Assembly (NCBI GenBank): GCA_026129865.1
Contig: JAHCHG010000001.1
Location: forward strand, 248,001-312,000
Direction: 5' to 3'
Length of the DNA stretch: 64,000 nucleotides
From: Pyrinomonadaceae bacterium
Lineage (GTDB): Bacteria > Acidobacteriota > Blastocatellia > Pyrinomonadales > Pyrinomonadaceae
Within the stretch, counting starts at the first letter, position 1. Every line of letters starts with the position of its first letter. A program made the translations under genes and the position numbers. The notes below the pieces were generated by a model that worked only from the letters and a program-made list of their open reading frames with translations, made no database searches and was not told where the DNA came from. Positions 8,711 through 18,427 of this stretch are shown one piece after another.

Positions 8711-9511
8711 ATGTCAGATGTTCGTTCAGGTTCGAATTCAATTAAGAAAATAAAAACCATCGCGCTGAACGCTTTTCGCGAGGCAGTTCGCGACCGCATT
8801 TTATACAATCTTGTAATTTTCGTTTTGCTGATAACTGCGGCGGCGATCTTTCTCGGAGATCTGACGGCGGGACAGGAAGCGCGAACGATAGTTAATCTTG
8901 GTCTCGGCGCGATCCTTGTCTTTGGAACATTTATTTCGATTTTTGTCGGCGTCAGCCTGGTTTCGAAAGAAATCGAAAAGAAAACCGTGTACGCGATCTT
9001 TTCGAAACCGATCGGTCGGGGAGAGTTTATTACCGGAAAATATCTCGGGTTATGTCTGACGCTGTTTGTAAACGTGATGATTATGGGCTGCGGTCTTTCT
9101 CTGGCGTTGCTTTTCGTCGGCGGCGGTAATCTAGCGTTTCGAGTTTGGGGCGCGACTTTACTGATCTTTTATCAGCTCGTCATTTTAACCGCGGTCGCAA
9201 TTCTTTTTTCGTCGTTCTCTTCGCCCGCACTCAGTGCGCTTTTGACGTTTCTCATTTTTTTGATCGCGCATTTCAGTACTGCGCTGCGTGAACTTTCCGC
9301 AACGCTCGGTTCGTCTGCCTCCGAGTTTCTATTTACGGCGCTTTATTACCTCTTGCCTAATTTTTCAACGTTCTCATTTGCCGCAAATGCATCGCGCGGC
9401 GAATTTCCTTCGTTAGCTTTGCTCGGCGGCGGTGCCGTTTATACATGTTTTTACGTCGCCGCACTGCTTGCAATGACAATTCTCATATTCAACCGGAGAA
9501 ATTTCAAATGA
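8711..9511 (+). CDS. ABC-2 type transporter permease
   Basis: A 266-residue membrane protein with about six membrane segments. It has the ABC-2 hallmark cytoplasmic stretch SLVSKEIEKKTVYAIFSKP between the first pair of helices and an N-terminal amphipathic part with FREAVRDRILYN. It overlaps the next gene by four bases (ATGA), and the ATPase gene follows that, so this is an operon for an exporter. The substrate is not evident. Family resemblance is to NosY/CcmB-like ABC-2 permeases. Confidence 0.85.
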   Translation: MSDVRSGSNSIKKIKTIALNAFREAVRDRILYNLVIFVLLITAAAIFLGDLTAGQEARTIVNLGLGAILVFGTFISIFVGVSLVSKEIEKKTVYAIFSKPIGRGEFITGKYLGLCLTLFVNVMIMGCGLSLALLFVGGGNLAFRVWGATLLIFYQLVILTAVAILFSSFSSPALSALLTFLIFLIAHFSTALRELSATLGSSASEFLFTALYYLLPNFSTFSFAANASRGEFPSLALLGGGAVYTCFYVAALLAMTILIFNRRNFK

Positions 9512-10425
9512 TCCGGAATTCGACAAAAAATCGTTCGACCTTTTTAGCCGCGGCTATTTTGATCCTGGCTTTTTCAGGAGTTTTCGCGTCAAGCAAATGG
9601 CTTGAAAGCGCCAAGCCTCAGAACCCAGAAGGCTTTGAAGACGAAGCGCTTGTTTTTCGCGGAGAAACTTTTAAGGATTTCTCGATGGGATTAAATGGTC
9701 TGATCGCCGATTGGTATTGGATGCGGTCGCTGCAATATCTCGGCGGAAAGCTTGCGAAAAAACCTGATGTAAAGATCAATGTTAACGACCTTCGCGAATT
9801 TGACCCAAAACTGCTTTACCCATTGTTGGACAATTCTGTTAATTTTGATCCGCATTTTATTGCAGTTTATGAATATGGTGCAGTCGTCCTGCCCGCTGTC
9901 GATCCGGCGAAAGCGGTTGAATTGGTCAAAAAAGGAATCCGCGAAAATCCTGAGGAATGGAGGCTCTATAATCATCTCGGCTATATTTACTGGAAAACAG
10001 GAAACTACAGCGAAGCTTCCGACGCATATTCCGCCGCAGCTGCGATCGACGGTGCGCCGGAGCTGATGCGCTCGATGGCTGCGAAAATGAAAAGCGACGC
10101 CGGAAGCCGACAAACGGCGCGTGAAATTTACAATGAGATCTACGAAAATGCCCGCGACGACCGCACCAGGCAAACCGCAAAGTTAAATTTATTTAAGCTC
10201 GATTCACTGGATGAGATCGATGTGATAAATAGAACTTTGAAGAGCAAACCTGCATGTCCGCGCGACGTCAGGGAAATTTTGCCCGAACTCGCAAAGGTCG
10301 CGCCGGATCTGAAGATCGACCGCGACAGAAGACCGGTCGACGGCGGCGGCACGCCGTATGTTTTTAACCCGCAGACTTGCAGCGTCGAACTTGACCGCGA
10401 GAAAACCACATTGCCGATCGACTAG
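9508..10425 (+). CDS. Membrane-anchored TPR protein of the ABC exporter operon
   Basis: A 305-residue protein with one N-terminal hydrophobic anchor (about 10-28) and TPR-like helical repeats in the middle (DPAKAVELVKKG, then EEWRLYNHLGYIYWKTGNYSEASDAY, quoted in parts). It is translationally coupled to the permease by an ATGA overlap and ends three bases before the ATPase gene. Its place between permease and ATPase suggests it serves the transporter, perhaps as a periplasmic or membrane-side adaptor. No known named family is recognised. Confidence 0.7.
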   Translation: MIRNSTKNRSTFLAAAILILAFSGVFASSKWLESAKPQNPEGFEDEALVFRGETFKDFSMGLNGLIADWYWMRSLQYLGGKLAKKPDVKINVNDLREFDPKLLYPLLDNSVNFDPHFIAVYEYGAVVLPAVDPAKAVELVKKGIRENPEEWRLYNHLGYIYWKTGNYSEASDAYSAAAAIDGAPELMRSMAAKMKSDAGSRQTAREIYNEIYENARDDRTRQTAKLNLFKLDSLDEIDVINRTLKSKPACPRDVREILPELAKVAPDLKIDRDRRPVDGGGTPYVFNPQTCSVELDREKTTLPID

Positions 10426-10428
10426 ATC

Positions 10429-11367
10429 ATGACGAATATCATTGAGATCGAAAATCTATCGAAAGATTACGAAAAGGGATTTTTCAAAAAGAAAAAGATC
10501 CGCGCGCTCGACGGTTTGACCTTGTCGGTCGCACCCGGACAGATCTTCGGGTTTTTGGGCGGAAACGGTGCCGGAAAAACGACGACGATCAAGATCCTGA
10601 TGCGTCTGCTATTCCCGACCGAAGGCGGCGCGCGAATTCTCGGAAGCGATATTTCCGACGTGAAAATGCATTCCCGGATCGGGTATTGCCCGGAAAATCC
10701 GTACTTTTACGATTATCTGAACGCCTCCGAGCTGATGATGTACTTCGCTGAGCTGCTCGGAATCGAACCTTCGAAACGCAGGGGCAAATGTGAAGAATTA
10801 TTGGCAAAAGTCGGGCTTCAGGAAAAAGACTGGAACCGGCAGCTCCGCAAATTTTCAAAAGGAATGCTCCAGCGCGTAGGAATTGCGCAGTCGCTTATAA
10901 ACGATCCGGAGGTCGTTTTCTTTGACGAGCCGATGTCGGGTTTGGATCCGATCGGTCGGCGCGAAATAAGGCAGCTAATAGAGGAGCTTCGCGCGCGCGG
11001 CGTTACCGTCTTTATGTCGACCCATATTTTGTCGGATATTGAAGCGCTCTGCGACAACGTCGCGATTCTTCGAAACGGCAAACTCGCGGCTTCGGGAAAT
11101 CTTCACGACCTGTTAACTAAAAGCGGAGAAGTGCAAACGTTTGAAATAATTGTAAAAAATGTTTCAGCGGAAATTATGCGGGGCGAACTTTCAAACGCTG
11201 CCGGTTTTGATGTCGGCGAAAAACCGAACGGCGCAAGCATAATGGTTTCGGAAGAAGACGATATCGCAACGGTGCTCTCTGCGGCAAGATCGCGGGGCGG
11301 AAATCTTGTTTCGGTTCAGCCGGTTAAACAATCGCTCGAAGAACTGTTTGTCGGATCGGAAGAATGA
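10429..11367 (+). CDS. ABC transporter ATP-binding protein
   Basis: A 312-residue ATPase. Walker A is GGNGAGKTTT, the Q-loop region contains GYCPENPYFYDYL, the signature is FSKGMLQRVGIAQ (the family consensus is LSGGQ, here degenerate as in CcmA/NatA-type exporters), and Walker B VVFFDEPMSGLDP is followed by the H-loop STHIL. A C-terminal extension of about 80 residues is typical of DrrA/NatA-like exporters. It is the last gene of the three-gene operon and its stop codon directly abuts the convergent gene. Confidence 0.9.
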   Translation: MTNIIEIENLSKDYEKGFFKKKKIRALDGLTLSVAPGQIFGFLGGNGAGKTTTIKILMRLLFPTEGGARILGSDISDVKMHSRIGYCPENPYFYDYLNASELMMYFAELLGIEPSKRRGKCEELLAKVGLQEKDWNRQLRKFSKGMLQRVGIAQSLINDPEVVFFDEPMSGLDPIGRREIRQLIEELRARGVTVFMSTHILSDIEALCDNVAILRNGKLAASGNLHDLLTKSGEVQTFEIIVKNVSAEIMRGELSNAAGFDVGEKPNGASIMVSEEDDIATVLSAARSRGGNLVSVQPVKQSLEELFVGSEE

Positions 11368-11880
11368 TTACTCGGTCTTGATCGCCGTTACCGTCCACCG
11401 AACCATCGCCCGATCGGCTTTCGGGTCGAAACCGTCGATCGTCTGCACGATCTTGATCTCGTCGTTCGGCGGTAAGATCTTAGCCTGCAGACCCGGGACA
11501 ACGATCGCATCCTTTTCTTTTACGACCTCGTTGTTTACGTTTACGACAACCACTTTTACCTGCAAAAGCGTGATGGTTTTATCGCTTTTATTAGCGATCG
11601 TGGCTGGAACCGTCATCATTATTCGACCAAGCCCGGTCGGCGATTCGGTCGTGTTTTCCGCATCGGTCGTAAACAGAATATCTTTCGTCAATTTTTCAAA
11701 ATCCGGATTTCCCGGCGTCAGCGCGCCTTCGAGCATTTTTGCTTTTTGTTCTTCCAAGGTCGGCTGAAACGAAAGCAGATAAACCGCGCCGGCAATGATC
11801 AAAAACCCGACGGCGACCGCGCCGAGCATAATTTTATTAATTCCCTTTTTTTTCTGGTTTACGTTCGCAAGTGTTTCCAT
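11368..11880 (-). CDS. Membrane-anchored protein of unknown function
   Basis: A 170-residue protein with one N-terminal membrane helix (about 18-38) followed by a soluble domain rich in beta strands (VKVVVVNVNNEVV, then VVPGLQAKILPPNDE). The fold resembles the C-terminal beta sandwich seen in DUF3426-like or DUF2393-like proteins, but the assignment is only a guess. The gene converges with the ABC operon with no base between the two stop codons. Confidence 0.6.
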   Translation of the reverse strand: METLANVNQKKKGINKIMLGAVAVGFLIIAGAVYLLSFQPTLEEQKAKMLEGALTPGNPDFEKLTKDILFTTDAENTTESPTGLGRIMMTVPATIANKSDKTITLLQVKVVVVNVNNEVVKEKDAIVVPGLQAKILPPNDEIKIVQTIDGFDPKADRAMVRWTVTAIKTE

Positions 11881-11953
11881 ATTTTAGATAATTCGTTTTC
11901 GGAAAATGAACGTCTAGGTTATCATTTTACCTTTCAATTTCGTAACGCGAACA

Positions 11954-14449
11954 ATGTCCAAACCACGAAAAACTTTGCCGTCCGACGACAAGATTCGCGC
12001 TAATTTTCTTGACGCCGCACTTCCGATCCCGCTTCGCCAAACGTTTACTTACCGAATTCCCAGCGGCTTGTCCGGAACGGTAAAACTCGGCGCGCGGGTC
12101 GTCGTTCCGTTTGGAAAGCGTAAAATGACGGCGTATGTCGTCGGATTGAGCGTTGACTTTGACCCGTCTCTCGGATTCGAAGAATCAGCCGTCAAGGAAA
12201 TTCTAGAACTATTAGATCTCGAACCGCTCGTCACGCCTGAAATTTTAGAACTTTGCCGCTGGACCAGCGAATATTACCTGAGTTCGTTCGGTGAAGTCTT
12301 AAAAGCCTCGCTGCCGGCGGGAATAAATAAAACGGCGGCACGTTTCGTTGCGATCAACGGCAAAGGTCGCGAACATGCGGAAAAACAAACGGTAAAACCC
12401 GGAATGGCGGATGAGATCCTCGCACTTCTGGCGCAGTCAGGAGAAATGATCGACCGCGAGATCTTTATCCGATTTGCGCAGTCGAAGGCGAATCGGTCGA
12501 TCCGTCAGCTGGAGCGTAAAGGGTTTGTCGACATAATCTACCGGACGATCGAACCGATCGTAAAAAGCAAAAAGCGAAAGATAGTTCGGCTTGCGGGAAG
12601 CGGATCTGCAGGCGCGTTGGCGTCTGATCTGAGCAAAAAGCATCACGCAATTTTAGACGTTTTGAGAACTGCCGGCGGCGAACTGCAGTTTACAGAACTT
12701 TTGGAAAAAGCGGACGTCGGCGCATCGCCGATCAAGACGCTCGAAAAGCGCGGATTATTAGAGATATTTTCGGGTGAAGTTCGACGCGACCCGCTGGAAA
12801 ATTCCTTGCTTCCGGCTGTTAACAAATTTGATCTGACCGCTGCACAAACTCAGGTTCTCGAGCAAATTACGAAGTCGCTGCGAGCGGAACAATACAGAGC
12901 GTTCTTGCTTCACGGCGTGACCGGAAGCGGCAAGACCGAAGTCTACATCCGCGCGATCAAAGAAACGCTTGCGGCGGGGCGATCTGCGCTGATGCTCGTG
13001 CCGGAAATTGCGCTGACGCCCGTATTTTCAAAGCGTCTGCGTGCCGTTTTCGGCGATTCGGTCGCGATCCTGCATTCATCCCTTTCGACCGGCGAACGTT
13101 ACGACGAATGGCGCCGGCTGCGAAAAGGCGAAGCGAGGATCGCGATCGGAACGCGGTCGGCGGTGTTTGCGCCGCTCGAAAATGTCGGCTTGATCATAGT
13201 TGACGAAGAGCACGACGGCTCATATCGACAGCATGAGATGCCTTTTTATCACGGTCGCGACGTTGCCATAAAACGCGCCTACGACAGCGGCGGCGTCGTA
13301 ATTTTAGGCTCGGCAACGCCCGCGCTTGAAACCTTTCACAACGCACAGATCGGAAAATATGAATATCTGGAGCTTCCCGAACGGATCGAAAACCGACCGA
13401 TGGCGGCGGCGGAACTGATAGATCTGCGCGAGGTTTTTAAGACGGAAGGTGCAGTAATTCTGTCGCCGCAGCTCGTCGAAGCGATCGATCGGACCCATCG
13501 CAAAGGCGAACAATCGATTATCCTTCTCAACCGGCGCGGATTTTCCAGCTTTGTCCTTTGCCGGAGCTGCGGCGAAACCGTTCGCTGTCAGAATTGCGAC
13601 ATTTCGCTGACCTTTCATAAACGTGAAGGAAATCTTGTCTGTCATTACTGCGGCTACCGCGAAAAGCCGCCGGGAAAATGTCCGCATTGCGAAAAAGAGT
13701 TTCTTTATTATCTTGGCGAGGGCACAGAACAGGTGGAAGGCGTCTTGAGGGAAAAATTTCCCGATCTACGGATCGCTCGAATCGACCGAGATACGACCAA
13801 AAGAAAGAACGAACTCGAAAACACTTTGAATCAGTTTGATCGCGGCGAGATAGATATGCTCGTCGGAACTCAGATGCTGGCGAAGGGACACGATTTTCAC
13901 AACGTTACGCTCGTCGGCGTCGTTTCGGTTGATGCGGGGCTGCAAATGCCCGATTTTCGGTCTGCGGAACGCACGTTTCAATTGCTGACACAGGTCGCCG
14001 GACGCGCGGGACGCGGCGATCTGCAGGGAAAAGTGCTGATTCAAACGTTTTTTCCGCATCATTACGCTCTTAAACACGCCCGCTCGCAAAGCTATTCCGA
14101 TTTTTACGAGGTCGAATCGAAGTTTCGAAAACGATTTAATTATCCGCCGTTCGTCGTTCTAGCCTCGATAATAGTTAAACATCATGATCTGCATCACTCT
14201 CTCGAAACGGCAAAACTGCTTCGCGAATGTTTGAATTATGAAAATTCATCGCATCGAATAGCCGTCATGGGTCCCGCGCCGGCGGCTTTATCGCGTTTGA
14301 AAAATGAATATCGCTTTCAGCTGATCGTCAAGGCGGGCAACCGCTCGAATTTGCGCAAGATCCTGGATGCAGCGCTCGACCGTGCGGCGTCGCGCGGGGC
14401 GGATATGAAGATCGTTTTCGTTGAAGTCGACCCGGTCGACCTTATGTGA
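11954..14449 (+). CDS. priA: Primosomal protein N' (replication restart helicase PriA)
   Basis: An 831-residue superfamily 2 helicase that reloads the replisome at stalled forks. N-terminal 3'-DNA-binding domain, then Walker A GVTGSGKTEVY at about 320, the DEEH box, and motif III GSATPA. The zinc-binding insertion has eight Cys (CRSCGE, CQNCD, CHYCG, CPHC), and the C-terminal helicase half has GTQMLAKGHDF. Length fits the family (E. coli 732) with some N-terminal insertion around 130-260. It is preceded by a short gap and followed by a small membrane protein. Confidence 0.95.
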   Translation: MSKPRKTLPSDDKIRANFLDAALPIPLRQTFTYRIPSGLSGTVKLGARVVVPFGKRKMTAYVVGLSVDFDPSLGFEESAVKEILELLDLEPLVTPEILELCRWTSEYYLSSFGEVLKASLPAGINKTAARFVAINGKGREHAEKQTVKPGMADEILALLAQSGEMIDREIFIRFAQSKANRSIRQLERKGFVDIIYRTIEPIVKSKKRKIVRLAGSGSAGALASDLSKKHHAILDVLRTAGGELQFTELLEKADVGASPIKTLEKRGLLEIFSGEVRRDPLENSLLPAVNKFDLTAAQTQVLEQITKSLRAEQYRAFLLHGVTGSGKTEVYIRAIKETLAAGRSALMLVPEIALTPVFSKRLRAVFGDSVAILHSSLSTGERYDEWRRLRKGEARIAIGTRSAVFAPLENVGLIIVDEEHDGSYRQHEMPFYHGRDVAIKRAYDSGGVVILGSATPALETFHNAQIGKYEYLELPERIENRPMAAAELIDLREVFKTEGAVILSPQLVEAIDRTHRKGEQSIILLNRRGFSSFVLCRSCGETVRCQNCDISLTFHKREGNLVCHYCGYREKPPGKCPHCEKEFLYYLGEGTEQVEGVLREKFPDLRIARIDRDTTKRKNELENTLNQFDRGEIDMLVGTQMLAKGHDFHNVTLVGVVSVDAGLQMPDFRSAERTFQLLTQVAGRAGRGDLQGKVLIQTFFPHHYALKHARSQSYSDFYEVESKFRKRFNYPPFVVLASIIVKHHDLHHSLETAKLLRECLNYENSSHRIAVMGPAPAALSRLKNEYRFQLIVKAGNRSNLRKILDAALDRAASRGADMKIVFVEVDPVDLM

Positions 14450-14623
14450 ACCTTTAAAGGCAGAATTGAATCTGTCCGAAAAATGCGGTGCATTTGCGCA
14501 TTATTTTCTGCCGATCCTCGGAAAATCACCTCAAAGTTCTTCAGACGCTGCATCTTTCCGGGTTAAAAACCGTAAACCGCCGGGCTTCTTTACGGGCAAT
14601 TTTCCTTACGTTAGAATCGAACT

Positions 14624-14809
14624 ATGTCGAACGACTCGCTTGCCGAACTTTACTTTATCGCCGCGATGATGGTTTTGATCTTGATCATCTGCGCCGCCGC
14701 CGTTTATTTCTTTTTTAAGACCTATTACAAGGAAAAGCGCGCTGCCGAGCTCGCGAAACAGCGGCGCAAAGAAGCAACGGAAGCTGAATCTCAGAAAAAA
14801 GCTGATTGA
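14624..14809 (+). CDS. Small single-pass membrane protein
   Basis: 61 residues: a short acidic N-terminus, one membrane helix (about 10-32, rich in Ile, Leu and Ala), and a Lys/Arg/Glu-rich tail (KEKRAAELAKQRRKEA) likely to be helical in the cytoplasm. Its stop codon lies two bases before the ATG of the next gene, suggesting coupling. No family is recognised. Confidence 0.55.
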   Translation: MSNDSLAELYFIAAMMVLILIICAAAVYFFFKTYYKEKRAAELAKQRRKEATEAESQKKAD

Positions 14810-14811
14810 TT

Positions 14812-15369
14812 ATGCCGCATCAAAACATTTTAAATTCTGAAAAGACGGCACTTGTGGTGGTTGATCTGCAGGAAGCATTTCGTCATCCGATCAATGAATT
14901 TGCCGAGATCGCCGCACGCGCTTCGCTTGCGGTCCGCGGATTTTTGACGCTCGACCTGCCGGTTGTTATCACCGAACAATATCCAAAAGGTTTGGGACGA
15001 ACCGCGGAAGAGATAATGCTTTCGCTTCCTGACGATTTTGAATTTTTTGAGAAAACTTCCTTCAGTTCGTGCGGAGCGGCAACGTTTGTCGAACGCCTGG
15101 ACGCTCTAGGGACCGAGCATGTCGTTTTATGCGGTCTGGAAACTCATATTTGCGTTAACCAAACCGCGCATGATCTGCTCGATCGGGGTTTTTCCGTTCA
15201 CCTGTTGATAGATGCGGTCGCGTCCCGCTTTACGGTCGATAAACAAACAGCAATAGACAAAATGAAACTATCCGGTGTGGTCCCGGCGACCGTTGAAATG
15301 ACGCTTTTCGAAGTCATGCGCGATTCTAAACATCGAAAATTTAAGGAAATTCAGGAACTCATCAAATAG
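14812..15369 (+). CDS. Isochorismatase-family hydrolase
   Basis: A 185-residue cysteine hydrolase. The catalytic triad of the family is visible as the Asp in VVVDLQEAF, the Lys in TEQYPKGLG, and the Cys in CGLETHICVNQTA, preceded by the VVLCG strand. It resembles the YcaC/nicotinamidase-like branch; the substrate cannot be told. The ATG at 14812 is preferred over a TTG six bases earlier. It is followed after 12 bp by the helicase gene, so both may share a transcript. Confidence 0.85.
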   Translation: MPHQNILNSEKTALVVVDLQEAFRHPINEFAEIAARASLAVRGFLTLDLPVVITEQYPKGLGRTAEEIMLSLPDDFEFFEKTSFSSCGAATFVERLDALGTEHVVLCGLETHICVNQTAHDLLDRGFSVHLLIDAVASRFTVDKQTAIDKMKLSGVVPATVEMTLFEVMRDSKHRKFKEIQELIK

Positions 15370-15381
15370 ACGTTTTTTGCA

Positions 15382-17763
15382 ATGGAAATATTAAATACCC
15401 TCAATCCGCAGCAGCGGAAAGCTGTGGAACAAACGGACGGCGCGCTTCTGATACTTGCCGGAGCCGGTTCGGGAAAAACGCGCGTTATAACGTTTCGAAT
15501 CGCCTATTTAATTTCGGAAAATGGCGTTCCGCCGTACAACATTCTCGCCGTTACATTTACAAATAAAGCTGCGGGCGAAATGCGAGAACGCGTTTATGAA
15601 CTTCTGAAAGGTCAAAAACTTAATTCCTCGCCGCTGATCGCGACATTTCACAGTCTCTGTGTTCGAATACTTCGCCAGGACATCGAAGCGCTCGGCGAAG
15701 GCTATACCAAATCCTTTACGATCTATGACACGGACGATTCGAACAAGGTCATTCGCGCCTGCATAAAAGATCTCGGTATGGACCCGAAACAGCTTGCTCC
15801 AAATGCTGTAAAAAATGCCGTCAGCGCAGCGAAAAACCGCGGCGAGGATGTCGCGGAATTTACGGCGCGTGTTGAATACGCCGACGAACGGCGCGGCGCG
15901 ATCGCAAAGATCTATAAAATGTATGAAGAGCGTTTGAACAAAGCGAACGCACTCGATTTTGACGATCTACTAATAAAAACGGTCAGGCTTTTGCGAAAGT
16001 CGACGGATGTCCGCCGGAAATACAACGAAAAATTCAAATACATTTTAGTCGACGAATATCAGGACACAAATTCGCTTCAATTTGCACTGATCAAATATTT
16101 AACCGAAAAACAGCAAAACATCTGCGTCGTCGGAGACGATGCACAGTCGATCTACGCATTTCGCGGAGCCGACATCGCGAATATTCTGTCGTTCGAAGAA
16201 CATTACCCCAACGCGACGACGATCATGCTCGAACAAAATTACCGTTCGACGCAGACGATTCTTGACGCGGCTGATTCGATAATTTCGAATAACGTCGGGC
16301 GGAAGGAAAAGAAACTTTGGACGGAAAAGAAGGAAGGCGGAAAGATCAATTATTTTCAGGCTTTCGATGCGGATAACGAGGCAAAATATGTCGCGTCGAT
16401 GATCTACGATCACCAGCGGATGAATCCGAAGGAGAAGATCGCCGTACTTTACCGTACGAACGCTCAGTCGCGTGTATTCGAAGATGCCTTTCGCCGGATG
16501 CGGATCGATTATAACATTGTCGGCGGGTTCTCCTTCTACGAACGTGCGGAGATAAAGGACATCATTGCATATCTAAAGCTTTGCCTGAATCCATTTGACG
16601 ACATTGCGCTGCTGCGCGTCGTCAATACTCCGGCACGCGGATTGGGCAAAACCTCGCTTGACGAAGTTCAGCTGAAAGCAAAGGAGCGCGGAATTTCGAT
16701 GTGGGAAGCGATCGCGCTGATCGTCGATAACAAGATCGACGAACCTGTGAATCTGACGCAGCGCGCGAAGGATTCGCTCCGGAGTTTTAAAGCCGTCATC
16801 GAGAATATGGCAGAACGCGCCGCTGCCGGCACAACTTCCGAAACGCCCGTAACATCGGTCGTCGTTTCTGCGATCGAAGACACCGGCTATGCAAATATGC
16901 TGCGGTCGGACAATTCGGACGAGTCGAACGCGCGTCTTGAAAATTTGGAAGAATTGGTAAACGCCGCGGTCGATTATGACAAGCAGGAAGAAAACGGTTT
17001 GCGCGATTTTATCGATCATGCGGCGCTTTCGTCCGACACGGACAAATTTGACCGGAATGCCGGAGTTACGCTGATGACTGTTCATTCGGCAAAAGGACTG
17101 GAATTCCCTGTTGTATTTATTGTCGGACTCGAAGACGGTATTTTCCCGCATGCACGAAGCATTAATGACCCGAAAGAGCTCGAAGAAGAACGCCGACTCG
17201 CTTACGTCGCGATCACGCGTGCGGAGAAATCGCTTTATATTACACATGCGACGCGGCGAAGAGTATACGGTGCGGAAATGACGGCGGAACCTTCGCAATT
17301 TTTGAACGAACTTCCGCTGGAATTGATCGAAGATCATACTCGCGGTTCAAGCTGGTTATCGTTTGCGCAAAGTGCTACCGTTAAAGACAACAAATATACC
17401 GCCCGAGCCTTAAAAGGCGGGGCGCAGCGCGAGGAAAAGCCGCGAACTAAATACACCGGAAAAACCTACGACAGTGCCGATGCGATCGCGGATTTTTTCA
17501 AAATGAAGAACGGCGGCAGTCCTTCGAAAGAGGAAAAGCCGAAAACGAAAGCCGCCATGATCCCGCCGGCACAGCAGGATTATTCGATCGAAGAGTCCGG
17601 CGACAAGTTTCTTCCGGGTGCGCACGTCCGGCATGGAAAATACGGCAAAGGATTGGTCCTTCGCCGCGAAGGCAGCGGCGATAATGTGAAACTGACGATC
17701 AGCTTTCCCGGATTTGGACAGAAAAAGCTTGTGGAAAAATTTGCAAATCTTTCGCCTGCTTAG
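15382..17763 (+). CDS. pcrA: UvrD/PcrA-type DNA helicase
   Basis: A 793-residue superfamily 1A 3'-5' helicase for nucleotide excision and mismatch repair and for clearing recombination filaments. Q-motif LNPQQRKAV, Walker A GAGSGKTR, motif II VDEYQDTN, motif III GDDAQSIYAFRGA, motif IV QNYRSTQ, motif V TVHSAKGLEFPVV, motif VI RLAYVAITRA. The last 55 or so residues (GAHVRHGKYGKGLV) form the Tudor-like C-terminal domain that binds RNA polymerase in PcrA/UvrD. Confidence 0.92.
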   Translation: MEILNTLNPQQRKAVEQTDGALLILAGAGSGKTRVITFRIAYLISENGVPPYNILAVTFTNKAAGEMRERVYELLKGQKLNSSPLIATFHSLCVRILRQDIEALGEGYTKSFTIYDTDDSNKVIRACIKDLGMDPKQLAPNAVKNAVSAAKNRGEDVAEFTARVEYADERRGAIAKIYKMYEERLNKANALDFDDLLIKTVRLLRKSTDVRRKYNEKFKYILVDEYQDTNSLQFALIKYLTEKQQNICVVGDDAQSIYAFRGADIANILSFEEHYPNATTIMLEQNYRSTQTILDAADSIISNNVGRKEKKLWTEKKEGGKINYFQAFDADNEAKYVASMIYDHQRMNPKEKIAVLYRTNAQSRVFEDAFRRMRIDYNIVGGFSFYERAEIKDIIAYLKLCLNPFDDIALLRVVNTPARGLGKTSLDEVQLKAKERGISMWEAIALIVDNKIDEPVNLTQRAKDSLRSFKAVIENMAERAAAGTTSETPVTSVVVSAIEDTGYANMLRSDNSDESNARLENLEELVNAAVDYDKQEENGLRDFIDHAALSSDTDKFDRNAGVTLMTVHSAKGLEFPVVFIVGLEDGIFPHARSINDPKELEEERRLAYVAITRAEKSLYITHATRRRVYGAEMTAEPSQFLNELPLELIEDHTRGSSWLSFAQSATVKDNKYTARALKGGAQREEKPRTKYTGKTYDSADAIADFFKMKNGGSPSKEEKPKTKAAMIPPAQQDYSIEESGDKFLPGAHVRHGKYGKGLVLRREGSGDNVKLTISFPGFGQKKLVEKFANLSPA

Positions 17764-17873
17764 GTTTTCGTGAGCCTTAGATCCTTTTACCGGCGCATGC
17801 GTTCTGTTATAACAAACACACTTGGAGGCAAATCTTTTTGTCTCATCAATCAAAAAAACTCGGAGAATTAATA

Positions 17874-18284
17874 ATGAAAAACAATTTTGCCTTTGTTTTT
17901 GTAGGTTCGATAGCAATCTTTCTCGTGCTTGGCTGCAGCTCGATAAATCCGTTCGGCGGCAGTTCTTCGGACTCGTCGAAAAGCGGCAGCACCGAAAAAT
18001 CGACCGCCGATTCCGCAATCGATGCAGTTGTCGTCGAGAAAACCGGCGTTAAGGAATGCGATGAACTTTCTTCTTATCTGACGACGCTTATGAGTTCGGA
18101 AGACGAAGGGTATGCCGCGAAGGCGACACGCGAATTCATAATGAACCGCTACCGCGAAGCGATAAAGGAAAGTATCGAAAAAAATAAGGAAAATCCCGAA
18201 AAACTTGCCAAATGGTGCGGCGAATATAAAACGCAGCTCGAAACATACAAAAAAGACGAAGACGCGAAGAAAAACGCCAATTAA
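17874..18284 (+). CDS. Small lipoprotein of unknown function
   Basis: 136 residues. Signal peptide with lipobox LVLGC, lipidated Cys at about residue 21, then a Ser/Gly-rich linker (GGSSSDSSKSG) and a charged helical domain with two Cys (VKECDELSSY and AKWCGEYK). Start ATG 17874 follows GGAGAAT; an upstream in-frame TTG adds no signal features. The two Cys suggest a disulfide in the periplasm. No family identified. Confidence 0.7.
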   Translation: MKNNFAFVFVGSIAIFLVLGCSSINPFGGSSSDSSKSGSTEKSTADSAIDAVVVEKTGVKECDELSSYLTTLMSSEDEGYAAKATREFIMNRYREAIKESIEKNKENPEKLAKWCGEYKTQLETYKKDEDAKKNAN

Positions 18285-18299
18285 CTTTGTCGGAAAAAC

Positions 18300-18334
18300 G
18301 GGGCACAGCGACGGTTCCTTCTTAGCTGCGCCCC
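18300..18334 (+). terminator. Possible hairpin after the lipoprotein gene
   Basis: GGGGC-A-CAGC pairs with GCTG-C-GCCCC around a 15-base loop, with one mismatch. No clear T run follows, so termination is not certain. Confidence 0.35.
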
Positions 18335-18427
18335 GCATAAATTTGCCGCCGGTACAACTCTTTTTACGGGTCGCCTCATCCTTTACGTTTGAACTAACCT
18401 GAATTTCTCTAGGAAACTGAAGAATAT

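Noticed and set aside
16573-17337. 254-codon open frame opposite the UvrD/PcrA gene
   Set aside because: A shadow of a conserved gene with Arg/Cys/Phe-rich unnatural composition and no ribosome binding site.
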